Assembly (NCBI GenBank): GCA_036172455.1
Contig: JAXKVY010000002.1
Location: 453,192 to 517,191, forward strand
Length of the DNA stretch: 64,000 bases
Source: Candidatus Izemoplasma sp.
Lineage (GTDB): Bacteria > Bacillota_I > Bacilli_A > Izemoplasmatales > Izemoplasmataceae
Direction: 5' to 3'
In this document: piece by piece, positions 44,414 to 53,845 of the stretch
How positions within the stretch are numbered: position 1 is the stretch's first letter
Layout of the letters: every line of letters starts with the position of its first letter
Notes under the pieces: generated by a model
Told to the model about the DNA's origin: nothing
What the model saw: only the letters and a program-made list of their open reading frames with translations
The model's database searches: none
Translations under genes and position numbers: made by a program

Positions 44414-45034
44414 ATGCAATTACATCAGGTACCATTACTAAAAAGCGCAAAAGTTGATTTGAGACAAATTGATATCGTATCCTATCCCAAAGGATATACG
44501 ATTGAACAAGAGGGTGCAATGAGTACTTATATTGGGATTGTTTTAAGTGGATCTATTGTTATCAAGTCCTATTCTCTTGCAGGTCATACGTTCATTATTC
44601 GTTCACTCTATGAAGGGATGATGTATGGTGATGTATTAATATTTGGCAGCCACAGTAAGGCCTATCCAGGCACTTTGATCGCAAGAGAACATACCCAAAT
44701 TGCCAAGATTAATAACCAACTGTTTAAACGGTGGCTTAGTGAATCAGAAACACTGCTAAGTAACTATTTAAAACTACTAAGTGATAAGACCTACGAAGTA
44801 AACAACAAAAACAAACTATTAAGTCAAGATTGCTTAAGAGATAAAATTTTATATTATCTCTATGCACAAAAAAAGAAGCAACAATCAAACATCATTAAAC
44901 TCGACCAATCAAAAGAAGAGCTCGCTGAAGCACTTTATGTAAGACGCCCCTCATTAAGTAGAGAACTCTCTAAAATGAGAGATGAAGGATTAATCGATTA
45001 TGATAGGCATACGATCACGATTAAGGTACAATAA
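44414..45034 (+). CDS. Crp/Fnr-family transcriptional regulator
   Basis: 206 residues. A cyclic-nucleotide-binding-like beta barrel (YPKGYTIEQEGAMSTYIGIV, EGMMYGDVLIFG) is joined by a long helix to a winged helix-turn-helix (KEELAEALYVRRPSLSRELS, MRDEGLIDYDRHTITI). No cysteine cluster for an Fe-S centre is seen at the N-terminus and the cAMP pocket is not conserved, so the ligand is unknown. ATG 44414 follows AAGGAGTGGTTTG. Similar proteins in anaerobic Bacillota respond to redox state or metabolites. Confidence 0.87.
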   Translation: MQLHQVPLLKSAKVDLRQIDIVSYPKGYTIEQEGAMSTYIGIVLSGSIVIKSYSLAGHTFIIRSLYEGMMYGDVLIFGSHSKAYPGTLIAREHTQIAKINNQLFKRWLSESETLLSNYLKLLSDKTYEVNNKNKLLSQDCLRDKILYYLYAQKKKQQSNIIKLDQSKEELAEALYVRRPSLSRELSKMRDEGLIDYDRHTITIKVQ

Positions 45035-45062
45035 AAAAGACAACTTTTGCAAGTTGTCTTTT
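45035..45062. terminator. bidirectional terminator between Crp/Fnr and DegV genes
   Basis: Exact 12-bp arms AAAAGACAACTT and AAGTTGTCTTTT with a four-base loop; serves the two convergent genes. Confidence 0.83.
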
Positions 45063-45063
45063 A

Positions 45064-45912
45064 TTACTTTTCAATGTAAAGAATACCGATAGTACCGGCA
45101 CCACAATGAGTTGATATCGTACAGCCCGCTTTTGTTTCAAGCAAGTTATTTACACTCATATTGTTAACGACGTTTTGACGTATGTAATCAGCATTCTTCT
45201 CCGCTTTTGAATGCGTAATCATAATATAATCACTTTCAATCTTATCTTGATTTGAAATAGTTTCATTCACCATATATCGTACTGCTTTTCGCATAGCGCC
45301 AGATATTTTTTTACCTACTATCATTTTCCCATCAACAACTTTGATTAATGGGTGAAGTCTTAACATATTACCCATAAAATTGCTTAAGGCATTTAACCGA
45401 CCACCCTTGTATAAATACTCTAAGGTGTCAATCACAAATTGACTTCTTACTTTAGGAACGGTGGCTTCTAAACTAGCAACAATTTCATCAATATTCAGAC
45501 CCTCTTCAATCATATCTGATGCCTTAAGTAATAAAAGACCAATACCACTTGATAAATTCGCTGAATCAACAAGATATATATCTTCTGACTCTAATAACGT
45601 CTTAGCTAAATTAGCACTTTGAAATGTTCCAGAAAACTGTGCGCCAATACCCAAATAAAGAATTTGATATCCTTCATCTAGAAACCGTTTAAAGACCTCT
45701 TCAAACTCTCCTGGTGAAATGGCTGCACTTTTAGGTAAATCCCCTGTTTCCTCTACTTTTTGATAGAGTGTATCAACTGTAATATTTACTCCATCTAAAT
45801 AACGTTCATCACCGAATGATACGTGCATCGGTATGATTTCAATATTCCGTTTTTTTATGATGTTAGAACTTAAATCACATGTGCTATCTGATATTAACTT
45901 AATTGGTTTCAT
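45064..45912 (-). CDS. DegV-family fatty-acid-binding protein
   Basis: 282 residues. LISDSTCDLSSNIIKKRNIE, the ligand loop SQPSPGEF-like segment (KSAAISPGEFEEVFKRFLDE), GIGAQFSGTFQSANLA and the RLHPLIKVVDGK region define DegV/FakB proteins, which hand fatty acids to a FakA kinase for phospholipid synthesis. FakA is not in the window. GGGGGAGAAAG precedes ATG 45912. Confidence 0.9.
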   Translation of the reverse strand: MKPIKLISDSTCDLSSNIIKKRNIEIIPMHVSFGDERYLDGVNITVDTLYQKVEETGDLPKSAAISPGEFEEVFKRFLDEGYQILYLGIGAQFSGTFQSANLAKTLLESEDIYLVDSANLSSGIGLLLLKASDMIEEGLNIDEIVASLEATVPKVRSQFVIDTLEYLYKGGRLNALSNFMGNMLRLHPLIKVVDGKMIVGKKISGAMRKAVRYMVNETISNQDKIESDYIMITHSKAEKNADYIRQNVVNNMSVNNLLETKAGCTISTHCGAGTIGILYIEK

Positions 45913-46051
45913 CTTTCTCCCCCTATTTCATATAACATTATAGCACATTATAGGATTTTTTATAACGAGTTATTATAAATTTTAGTAAAATATATTACAA
46001 GTCTTTTCTTTGTCTTTTTTTGGTTATTATTGCTATAATTAAGGATAGAAA

Positions 46052-47458
46052 GTGAGTGATACTATGCATAAGCATGTTGCTTTTAATGATTCTCATCTCC
46101 ATTTACTTGGATTAGGCTATGTCCAAACAATGGTTGATTTATCTGGATATAAATCAATTAAAGATACCTACAATATAACAATTGACAAAGATCTTATATA
46201 TGGTCGCGGTTGGCATCAAGATCAGTTTATTGAAAAACGCTACCCAACAAAGGATGATTTAAACCAAGTATCAACACAAAAACCCGTCATCTTTTTGCGT
46301 GTCTGTGGTCATGTCCTGGTCTGTAATGATAAAGCAATGGCACTCGCAGGAGTTGATAAAGATACACCTCAAGTACCTGGCGGAAAGTTTGACCTAACTA
46401 CTGGTACATTTAGTGAAGATGCAATGAAACTAATTAAATCAATCTTACCTAAAAATGATAAAGCAGCCATAAAAAATATGTTTTTATCTGGCCAAGAACA
46501 GTTGTTTTCACAAGGGATTACACAATGTGCGAGTGATGATTTTTCAATCTTAGATGTCCCTTATGAACTTGTACTAGAGTCCTTAAAAGAGCTGTATGAC
46601 TCAGGTGAGATGACAATTCGTTTGACCGAACAAGCGAACATACCAGATGTGAAAATATTAAAATCTTTCTTAAATAAAAACCATCATAAAACGACTTTTG
46701 GGAACTTTAAAATGGGACCACTCAAGTTATTAGCAGATGGTAGTCTTGGTGGGCGTACAGCTTATCTCAATGAGCCATATGATGACGATCCATCAACAAG
46801 GGGGATTAAAGTCTTTACTGATGCTACACTAGAAGAACTTATTTATCTTGCGGACTCCCATGGAATGGATGTTGCTATCCATGCAATTGGTGATGGAATC
46901 ATTGATATTATTTTAGATACAATTGAACGTGTAACAAACCGTACTGGAAGAACCAATCATCGGCACAGTTTAATTCATGCTCAACTTGCAACTTCGTCTC
47001 AAATTCAACGTATGAAAAATATGGGAATAATGCCAATCGTACAACCCATTTTTATCAACAGTGATTTACCTATTGTTAGTAAGCGACTTGGTAAAAAAAG
47101 AATAAAGGAATCATATTTATTCCATAAAATGTTCATGGAAGGATTAAATGTCGGATTTAGCACTGATGCGCCTGTAGAAGCTGTTAATCCATTCGCTAAT
47201 ATATATACAGCAATGACAAGAAAATCGATTAAACATCCCAATCTAGAGGCAATGAAAAACGATAATCCATTCACTTATGAAGAAGCATTGGAATGCTATA
47301 CAAGCCATAATATGTTCCACTCATATGATAAAGGTCAAACTTTTAACGACTATATCTATTTAGATAGGGTCCCCAACAAAAATGCGCCCGAAGACTTACT
47401 TGAAATCAATGTATTAGAAACGTATTTAGACGGTAATCTCGTTTACAAAAAAGAATAA
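46052..47458 (+). CDS. YtcJ-like amidohydrolase lacking the usual N-terminal sandwich part
   Basis: Metal-dependent hydrolase of the amidohydrolase_3 family. HxH in FNDSHLHLLGLG, FKMGPLKLLADGSLGGRTAY, the metal-site histidine in AIHAIGDG, HSLIHAQL and STDAPVEAVNPF are present. Family members are usually about 520-550 residues with some 50 residues of beta-sandwich before HxH; here HxH is at about residue 13, so that segment is missing. GTG 46052 has AAGGA at good spacing; ATG 46064 is an alternative. The C-terminal sandwich strand (LEINVLETYLDGNLVYKKE) is kept. Substrate unknown. Confidence 0.82.
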   Translation: MSDTMHKHVAFNDSHLHLLGLGYVQTMVDLSGYKSIKDTYNITIDKDLIYGRGWHQDQFIEKRYPTKDDLNQVSTQKPVIFLRVCGHVLVCNDKAMALAGVDKDTPQVPGGKFDLTTGTFSEDAMKLIKSILPKNDKAAIKNMFLSGQEQLFSQGITQCASDDFSILDVPYELVLESLKELYDSGEMTIRLTEQANIPDVKILKSFLNKNHHKTTFGNFKMGPLKLLADGSLGGRTAYLNEPYDDDPSTRGIKVFTDATLEELIYLADSHGMDVAIHAIGDGIIDIILDTIERVTNRTGRTNHRHSLIHAQLATSSQIQRMKNMGIMPIVQPIFINSDLPIVSKRLGKKRIKESYLFHKMFMEGLNVGFSTDAPVEAVNPFANIYTAMTRKSIKHPNLEAMKNDNPFTYEEALECYTSHNMFHSYDKGQTFNDYIYLDRVPNKNAPEDLLEINVLETYLDGNLVYKKE

Positions 47459-47477
47459 CTTAGGCTGTGAACTAGTA

Positions 47478-47524
47478 AGATGTTAGTAGACACAAAAAGA
47501 ACTGTGTTTATTAACATCTTTTTG
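47478..47524 (+). terminator. terminator of the amidohydrolase gene
   Basis: 17-bp arms AGATGTTAGTAGACACA and TGTGTTTATTAACATCT, paired with two G-T wobbles, followed by TTTTT. Confidence 0.78.
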
Positions 47525-47712
47525 AATACTAACCATAAGAGGTGAAATCGGGTTTAGTATAGTTTAGTAGACAGTATAAGTAAAAAATCAACTCTTTATT
47601 ATAGAATGAGGAAAGGAGGTTTTACTTATAATAAAAAACCACACTGAAAAACGTTCATTTTTCAATGTGGTTTATTATTTATTTTTCCTTTAAGTACACT
47701 ATAAACAATCAC
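47525..47712. other. non-coding stretch with an orphan ribosome site and a second terminator
   Basis: No gene found. GGAAAGGAGGTTTTACTT looks like a strong plus-strand ribosome site but no ORF follows. Just after it, AAACCACACTGAAAAA and TTTTTCAATGTGGTTT form a hairpin (one mismatch) with AT-rich tails, usable by the minus-strand unit that could read through from 47.7 kb. The combination resembles the scar of a deleted gene or insertion element. Confidence 0.45.
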
Positions 47713-47931
47713 TTACCATGAAATTAGGACCAATAATACAATAATAAATATAATACTTAAAAACGTTATCACTAGAATCCAATTATGAAGATTGTGCTTT
47801 TCAGATGTATTAATATCCTCTTCTTTAGATTCACCAACACGAATAGCGTGCTGGCCTAAACTATGGTCGCGATCATTGTTTGAAATCCGTGTTTGATCAT
47901 TTTTAATAACAGCCTTTTTATCATCACTCAT
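47713..47931 (-). CDS. small single-span membrane protein
   Basis: 72 residues. A hydrophilic N-terminal part (about 50 residues, charged) is followed by WILVITFLSIIFIIVLLVLI, a membrane span at the very C-terminus, giving a tail-anchored-like layout. GAGGAGTGATTTG precedes ATG 47931. No family recognised. The terminator just downstream supports a single-gene unit. Confidence 0.62.
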   Translation of the reverse strand: MSDDKKAVIKNDQTRISNNDRDHSLGQHAIRVGESKEEDINTSEKHNLHNWILVITFLSIIFIIVLLVLISW

Positions 47932-48042
47932 CAAATCACTCCTCTTAATCGCATACTTAATGATAACATGATTTCTTTATTTCATCCAAATATAAGGCTA
48001 TCAATACACATTATCCTTTTAAGTAGCAAGATAAAACTTATT

Positions 48043-48486
48043 TTAACTATACTGGTTTTCTCTATTGATGTAGCCAATAAATTGTGATACACGCTCTTCA
48101 ATTGAACTCGACTCTAAAACGAGATCCATTGTATCTTCATTAAACATTCCATGTTTTCTTTCAATCATCATTTCTACAGGTTTTGGTAGATTGCCATTCA
48201 TGCGCATTTTAAAGCGTTCTTTTATTATCTCTTGATCTTCTTTCAATAATACTTTAACTGCATTATCTGGCAATAATTCAAGGTCTTTTTTCTCTGAAAC
48301 AACATAAATAATAATTCCGTCAGCCTGATTCAATATATCACAGAAGGTCTTATTAGCTATTGATTCATTTTTGGCGAGTTACAAATAATCTTTATCCGAA
48401 TATTCTTCAAATTTGATATGGTTTTTCAAGGCTTCAACTAAAGTAGATTTACCTGTGTAGTTTTCACCGATTATTGCGATTACCAT
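48043..48486 (-). pseudogene. small P-loop NTPase gene with one in-frame TAA
   Basis: ATG 48486 after GGAGGAATACT opens MVIAIIGENYTGKSTLVEAL, a Walker A motif (GENYTGKST), but codon 36 is TAA within DYL-stop-LAKNES. The same frame then runs on for 111 more codons (ILNQADGIIIYVVSEKKDLE, LLKEDQEIIKERFKMRMNGN). The product would be a 147-residue kinase-like protein of the type found as nucleoside/shikimate-kinase-like small NTPases. The stop leaves only 35 residues. A TTG at 48333 without a clear ribosome site could start the second half. Confidence 0.7.
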
Positions 48487-48503
48487 AGTATTCCTCCACT
48501 CTC

Positions 48504-48528
48504 AAAAAAAGGCCTTAAATAGGGTCTT
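48504..48528 (-). terminator. terminator at the end of the arginine/ornithine operon
   Basis: AAGACC and GGCCTT arms (one mismatch) around CTATTTAA, followed on the minus strand by seven T, right after arcC. Confidence 0.62.
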
Positions 48529-48530
48529 GT

Positions 48531-49445
48531 TTATTGTGTAATAATAGTTCCTGATTCTAATTTGAATGCTTTTTCAGCATTGTTTAATGATGCAATAACG
48601 CTTGTTTTTCCAGTTTTTGCAAAACGTGAGGTTGCTTTAATCTTTGGCAACATACTTCCTGGAGCGAAGTGTCCTTCTTTGATATATGTCTCTAACTCAT
48701 CAACAGTCACATTAGATAGTGCTTTTTCATTGTCTTTACCAAAATTAATATACACTTGATCAACAGCTGTTAAAATAACAAGCATATCTGCGTCGATTTC
48801 CTCAGCTAAAGTAGCGCTGGCATTATCTTTATCAATTACTGCCGCTATCCCTTCTAAGCCTTTTTCCGTTTCTACAACAGGAATCCCTCCACCACCAACA
48901 GTGATAACAATATGTCCTGCTTTTAATAAGGATTGAATCATCGCTTTCTCTTTAACATCAATTGGCATCGGACTCGGTACGACACGTCGATATCCCCGTC
49001 CAGAATCCTCAACCATATTATAGCCCATTTCTGCTTCTAATTTAAGAGCTTCTTCTTCTGTATAAAATGCCCCAATAGGTTTTCTTGGATTATCAAATGC
49101 CTCATCGTTGGCATTAACAACAACTTGAGTAATCAAAGCTGCAATATTACGGTTAATCTTATGCATACTTAAAGCGTTACCGATAGCATTTTGCATATGA
49201 TACCCAATATACCCTTGGCTCATTGCTCCGCACTCAGGAAAAGGCATTTGAGGTGTATTTTCACTTTCCGTAAATGCAAGGTTTATCATCCCTACTTGGG
49301 GACCATTACCATGTGCAATCACCACCTCGTGACCATCCTTTATTAACTCAACAATGTGCTCAGCAACATTTGTAAGAAGTAGTTTCTGTTCGGCAGGGGT
49401 TTTACCTAGAGCATTACCTCCTAGACTAACAACTATTCTACTCAT
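48531..49445 (-). CDS. arcC: carbamate kinase
   Basis: 304 residues. Makes ATP from carbamoyl phosphate and ADP, the energy-yielding step of the arginine deiminase pathway. [54 protein letters not shown] and [20 protein letters not shown] are family landmarks. It overlaps argF by 8 bp and is the last gene of the operon, followed by a terminator. Confidence 0.97.
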   Translation of the reverse strand: MSRIVVSLGGNALGKTPAEQKLLLTNVAEHIVELIKDGHEVVIAHGNGPQVGMINLAFTESENTPQMPFPECGAMSQGYIGYHMQNAIGNALSMHKINRNIAALITQVVVNANDEAFDNPRKPIGAFYTEEEALKLEAEMGYNMVEDSGRGYRRVVPSPMPIDVKEKAMIQSLLKAGHIVITVGGGGIPVVETEKGLEGIAAVIDKDNASATLAEEIDADMLVILTAVDQVYINFGKDNEKALSNVTVDELETYIKEGHFAPGSMLPKIKATSRFAKTGKTSVIASLNNAEKAFKLESGTIITQ

Positions 49446-50457
49446 ACTGATCCTTTAATGTAGCCAGCATAACCGCTTTAATAGTATGCATTCTATTTTC
49501 TGCCTCCTGAAATACTACACTTTGTTTCGATTCAAACACTTCGTTAGTCACTTCCATTTCACCATTCTTTAACTTTGGAAATTGCTCTTTAAATGTGTTA
49601 GCAATTTCTTCACCAACATTTGTATCTTTTCCATGAAAGGCAGGTAAACAATGCATAAATATAGCATTTTTATGTGCGTTATTCATTAATTCTTTATCTA
49701 CTTGATAATCAATTAATTGTTCAATTCGATCTTGCCAAACATCTTTTGGCTCACCCATACTAACCCAAACATCAGTATAAATAACATCAACATCTTTTGT
49801 ACCTTCCATTTTATCTTCTGTAAAATTCAAGGTTGCGCCTGTTTCCTTAGCAATTTCATTACAGGTATCGATTAATGATTGTTCTGGCCATAACGCTTTA
49901 GGTGCAACACCAGTGAAATGAAGACCTAATTTAGCTGCGCCAATCATTAAACTGTTACCCATATTGTTTCTCGCATCACCAACATAGGTAAACTTGATCC
50001 CTTTCAACTCTCCAAAAACTTCCTTTATTGTTAAAAAGTCAGCTAAAATTTGAGTTGGATGATAAATGTCAGTTAACCCATTCCAAACGGGAACTCCACT
50101 ATGTTCAGCAAGCGCTTCAACATCCGATTGATTGTATCCTCTAAATTCAATACCATCATACATTCGACCAAGAACTCTAGCAGTGTCTTTAACACTCTCT
50201 TTTGTATTCATTTGAGATCCATTAGGACCCAAGTAAGTGGTACTCATCCCTAAATCTTGAGCACCAACCTCAAATGCACAACGTGTCCGGGTAGAGTCCT
50301 TTTGAAACAGTAAAACTACGTTCTTATCGGTCAATACTTTGTGTTCAATTCCCTCATACTTTTCACTTTTCAACTTACTCGAAAGTTTAATTAAATAGTT
50401 AATCTCTTCGGGTGTAAAGTCTAGTAATGTCACAAAATTACGGTTTTTTAAGTTCAT
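49438..50457 (-). CDS. arcB: ornithine carbamoyltransferase (catabolic by context)
   Basis: 339 residues. Carbamoyl phosphate loop [20 protein letters not shown], the HPTQILADF motif, the ornithine-side DVWVSMGEP (SMG loop) and HCLPAFHG are all present. The reaction is reversible; position between arcA and arcC indicates the catabolic direction, citrulline to ornithine plus carbamoyl phosphate. TAAGGAGCGAATT precedes ATG 50457. Confidence 0.96.
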   Translation of the reverse strand: MNLKNRNFVTLLDFTPEEINYLIKLSSKLKSEKYEGIEHKVLTDKNVVLLFQKDSTRTRCAFEVGAQDLGMSTTYLGPNGSQMNTKESVKDTARVLGRMYDGIEFRGYNQSDVEALAEHSGVPVWNGLTDIYHPTQILADFLTIKEVFGELKGIKFTYVGDARNNMGNSLMIGAAKLGLHFTGVAPKALWPEQSLIDTCNEIAKETGATLNFTEDKMEGTKDVDVIYTDVWVSMGEPKDVWQDRIEQLIDYQVDKELMNNAHKNAIFMHCLPAFHGKDTNVGEEIANTFKEQFPKLKNGEMEVTNEVFESKQSVVFQEAENRMHTIKAVMLATLKDQYE

Positions 50458-50485
50458 AATTCGCTCCTTATTATTTTAGTATTTT

Positions 50486-51700
50486 TTATAAATCTTCCCT
50501 TAACAATGGCATGCTCATGCAACGTGGCCCACCTCGTCCGCGAGATAGTTCACTAGATGGAATTTCTAACACCTTAATGCCTGCATCTCTTAACGCTTGA
50601 TTAGTAACATTATTTCTCTCATAAACGACAACAACACCAGGTGCAATAGCAAGGGTATTTGCACCATCATTCCATTGTTCACGTCCGCTGGTGATAAGAT
50701 CTTTTCCACCGCAATGAATTAAGGTGATTTCTCTTTGTAAATGTTTCTTTAAAATAGCTTCTAAAGAGGTTACAACTTTCGTTGTTTGGATACCGTTATC
50801 AGTACGTTCAATTTCGAAAATAGTTAATCTTTCCTGAATACCAGGATGTATTGTAAAAACACCATAATCTACTTGTGTAAAGACAGTATCTAAGTGCATA
50901 AACGCGCGCGACTTTGGAATATTAAATGCTAACACCGTCTTAAATGAGGTGTTTTCTCGGAATAATCGTTTACTAATTCGTTCAATTGCTCGAGGATCTG
51001 TTCTTTGTGAAATACCTATGGCTAAAACATCCTTACTTAGTACTAAGAAATCTCCACCCTCAGATTTATATCGATCAAACCTGTCATTATAAAATGGAAT
51101 ATCCTCATTTTCAAATCGAGGATGATATTTAAACATATATTCACTCAATAAAGTTTCTCTTGTTCTAGCTTGAGTCATCATGTTATTCATGACAACGCCA
51201 TTTCCTAAAGTTGCAAATGGGTCTCGTTGAAATAAAAGATTCGGCATTGGATCAGTAAAGAATGGATATTCATTTTCTAACATGTCCATAATTGAAGTTT
51301 TTTCAACAATGTGAATATCAGTTGTTCGGATTCCTTCAATCATTTTGGAAACCATAGTTTTACAATCAAGTTTCTCTAGATACTCATACAATGCATCTTT
51401 TACAGAATATGATTGAACATGTGACTCCTCAATAAACTGGTTAATAAAATTGCTCTTTACTTCTGGATGATTTTCAAGTGCTTCTACCACCATATCTTGA
51501 ATATAGAGCACTTCAATATTGTGATTTCTTAACACATCTGCAAAAGCATCATGTTCTTTTTGCGCTTGTTTTAAATAGGGGATATCGTCGAATAATAGCC
51601 GTTCTAAGATATCAGGTGTTAGATTTTCTAGCTCTAAACTCGGCCTGTGTAGTAAGACAGTTTTTAAAGTGCCAATTTCAGATGTAACATTTATTTTCAT
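50486..51700 (-). CDS. arcA: arginine deiminase
   Basis: 404 residues from ATG 51700 (GAGAGGAATGATTCT upstream; the open frame extends into alr). Converts arginine to citrulline and ammonia. SEIGTLKTVLLHRPSLELEN, NLLFQRDPFATLGNGVVMNN, FMHLDTVFTQVD and the catalytic cysteine in SRGRGGPRCMSMPL are intact. 13 bp after alr, 28 bp before arcB. Confidence 0.97.
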   Translation of the reverse strand: MKINVTSEIGTLKTVLLHRPSLELENLTPDILERLLFDDIPYLKQAQKEHDAFADVLRNHNIEVLYIQDMVVEALENHPEVKSNFINQFIEESHVQSYSVKDALYEYLEKLDCKTMVSKMIEGIRTTDIHIVEKTSIMDMLENEYPFFTDPMPNLLFQRDPFATLGNGVVMNNMMTQARTRETLLSEYMFKYHPRFENEDIPFYNDRFDRYKSEGGDFLVLSKDVLAIGISQRTDPRAIERISKRLFRENTSFKTVLAFNIPKSRAFMHLDTVFTQVDYGVFTIHPGIQERLTIFEIERTDNGIQTTKVVTSLEAILKKHLQREITLIHCGGKDLITSGREQWNDGANTLAIAPGVVVVYERNNVTNQALRDAGIKVLEIPSSELSRGRGGPRCMSMPLLREDL

Positions 51701-51713
51701 AGAATCATTCCTC

Positions 51714-52793
51714 TCATTCTTTAATATATACACGTGGAACACGATCACTAATGCTACAAAGCACCTCATAATTGATTGTATCTAAGCGATCGGCTACTTC
51801 GTTAATATCAATACCTTTACCAAATAAGTATACCGTATCCTTCTTAGTAACGCTATCATCAATTTGTATAAAGCACTGATCCATACAAATTCGCCCAACA
51901 AGGGGGTATCTTTTATTATTGATCATCACATTTCCGTTTTGATTTTTTCGAATGAATCCATCTGCATATCCAATCGGTAATATACCAATCATTTCATCTT
52001 CTCTTGCAGTATATGTAATGCCATAACCGAGTTTATCACCTTTACTGAGCGATCTAACCTGGCTAATTCTTGTTTTCAAAATCATCGTTGGTTTTAGAAA
52101 ATCCATATTATCATCTAATGAACACCCATAAAGACTTATACCCAGTCGAACATGTGTAGTAAAATCAAATTGGTTTTCATATTTAATACTAGCGCTTGAA
52201 TTTGAAACATGTACTTTCTTGAAATCATAATTTAAATCATTGAGTATTCTTTTAAATTTTTTTAATTGCATCAAATAGTACGCTTCATCACAATCAGCTG
52301 TAGCAAAGTGAGTATAAATACCCTCTAATGAAATAAATTGATGATCTTCACAAAATTGAATAACTTCTTTAATGTCATCTAAATCATTAAACCCTAAACG
52401 GTGCATCCCTGTATCTACCTTAATATGTACTTTCAAATGAGCATCTAATTGCATTAAATCTTCAATTTGATCAAAATTAGTTAAGGTAACAGTAATATTA
52501 TTTTTGGCTGCAGTACATAAACTTTTTCCTTCAACGACTCCCATACATAGAAGCGAAATATTTTGGAATTTTTGACGTAGTTTCAACCCTTCTTCAAGCA
52601 AACTTACTGCGAATTGGTCAACCCCTTTTTCATGTAAGTATTGTGTCACCTCAATATCGCCGTGACCATATGCATTTGCCTTAACAACAGGTATAATTGT
52701 CTTATCTCCAACACGTTTTTGAACCTCTAAAAAATTCGAATATATATTCTTTAACACAATGTCGGCTTGTGTCTTACGGTGATATTTAAACAT
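51714..52793 (-). CDS. alr: alanine racemase
   Basis: 359 residues. PLP-dependent fold-III racemase: the PLP lysine in PVVKANAYGHG, KVDTGMHRLGFND, the second catalytic tyrosine near LGYGITYTAREDEMIGILPI, GYADGFIRK and CMDQCFIQ. It overlaps the ornithine racemase gene by 8 bp. The OrtAB thiolase of this pathway is known to release D-alanine, so Alr here would make L-alanine from it, in addition to any wall precursor role. Confidence 0.93.
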   Translation of the reverse strand: MFKYHRKTQADIVLKNIYSNFLEVQKRVGDKTIIPVVKANAYGHGDIEVTQYLHEKGVDQFAVSLLEEGLKLRQKFQNISLLCMGVVEGKSLCTAAKNNITVTLTNFDQIEDLMQLDAHLKVHIKVDTGMHRLGFNDLDDIKEVIQFCEDHQFISLEGIYTHFATADCDEAYYLMQLKKFKRILNDLNYDFKKVHVSNSSASIKYENQFDFTTHVRLGISLYGCSLDDNMDFLKPTMILKTRISQVRSLSKGDKLGYGITYTAREDEMIGILPIGYADGFIRKNQNGNVMINNKRYPLVGRICMDQCFIQIDDSVTKKDTVYLFGKGIDINEVADRLDTINYEVLCSISDRVPRVYIKE

Positions 52794-53841
52794 AGTGTTT
52801 CACCACATAAACAGATGTCATAAGGGTCAGAATTGCAGGATAGGTCAATTTAAATTTCAAAACATCTCCCACTTGATACGTTTTACCACTTTGACTAGCA
52901 TTAACGATAAGGTGATCGCTACTTGATCCTAGGACTTCTACCCTATCAAACGGAATCAGCTCATTGTGATTCACATCTTGTTTTCCGACAGCAAGAATCA
53001 CTCGTTCAAGCTTACCCTTATCTTCGAATGAGGGGGTGTTTCCAAATGCATCCATACCAATTTGACCTATCGGAACACTAGGTTTGACTTTATTCTCGAT
53101 TACCTCTGCCTCGAGAACAAATACATCATTAAATAAGTTATCATACATCTTTCCATATGCAGTTTCTCTTCCAATGACGGTGCTTTCTCCTAATCTGATA
53201 TTGTTAACCCCTGATGGAATTTGATTTGATTTTAATAGTTCTAAGTTAGATGAATTACCTCCACTAATAATGTTAAGAGGTTTCCCGGTTAAATGTTCAA
53301 TTTTAACCTTAAAGGCAACTAACTTTTCTAGTGTTTCAACGCTAGGTATAATACCTCCGTAGCAAGTCAGGTTTGTGCCAATACCTTCTAGTATAATATG
53401 GGGAAGCTTCATAACCTCATGTACAACATAATTTAACTCTTTTTCAGTATAAATACCCTCTCTTAAATCACCTAGGTCAATCATAAGAATAACCTTATGT
53501 TTTTTACCTTGTCGTTGAGCTGATTCGTTGATTTTTTGGATTGTTGTTAGTTCTGAATTTAGAGAAATATCAACTTGACTCACCAAGACATCTATTTCAG
53601 ATAACATTGGTAGTCTCAGCAATACTTTAGGCTTATCAGTTTCCATTTTCAATAAGTTCTCTAACCTAGAATCTGCTAAGTAGTCAACATTAGATTCATT
53701 ATATACATCAATCAACTTTTGGTCTGCGCAAAAAACCTTGGTTACTCCCATCATTGTATGGTTATGTTGATGAGCGAGTTTAACTAAGGTATTTACATTA
53801 TGCTTGAACTTCTTTAAGTCAATCGTGATTCTTGGATACAT
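52786..53841 (-). CDS. orr: ornithine racemase (alanine-racemase-like fold)
   Basis: 351 residues. PLP lysine in TMMGVTKVFCADQ, IDLGDLREGIYTEKE, ISGGNSSNLELLKSN and RLGESTVIGRET match the alanine/ornithine racemase subfamily found in ornithine-fermenting clostridia. It converts L- to D-ornithine, the substrate of OraSE. GGAGTGATTTT precedes ATG 53841, 4 bp after the GlmL-like gene. Assignment rests on both sequence and the pathway context. Confidence 0.9.
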   Translation of the reverse strand: MYPRITIDLKKFKHNVNTLVKLAHQHNHTMMGVTKVFCADQKLIDVYNESNVDYLADSRLENLLKMETDKPKVLLRLPMLSEIDVLVSQVDISLNSELTTIQKINESAQRQGKKHKVILMIDLGDLREGIYTEKELNYVVHEVMKLPHIILEGIGTNLTCYGGIIPSVETLEKLVAFKVKIEHLTGKPLNIISGGNSSNLELLKSNQIPSGVNNIRLGESTVIGRETAYGKMYDNLFNDVFVLEAEVIENKVKPSVPIGQIGMDAFGNTPSFEDKGKLERVILAVGKQDVNHNELIPFDRVEVLGSSSDHLIVNASQSGKTYQVGDVLKFKLTYPAILTLMTSVYVVKHYV

Positions 53842-53845
53842 AAAA

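Noticed and set aside
20286..48486. Reassignment of TAA to a sense codon, suggested by in-frame TAA in GH94, NTPase and GNAT genes
   Set aside because: Many intact genes in the window end at TAA at the expected length (for example rpmJ and ecf-region neighbours), so TAA is a normal stop. Nonsense changes or base errors are simpler.
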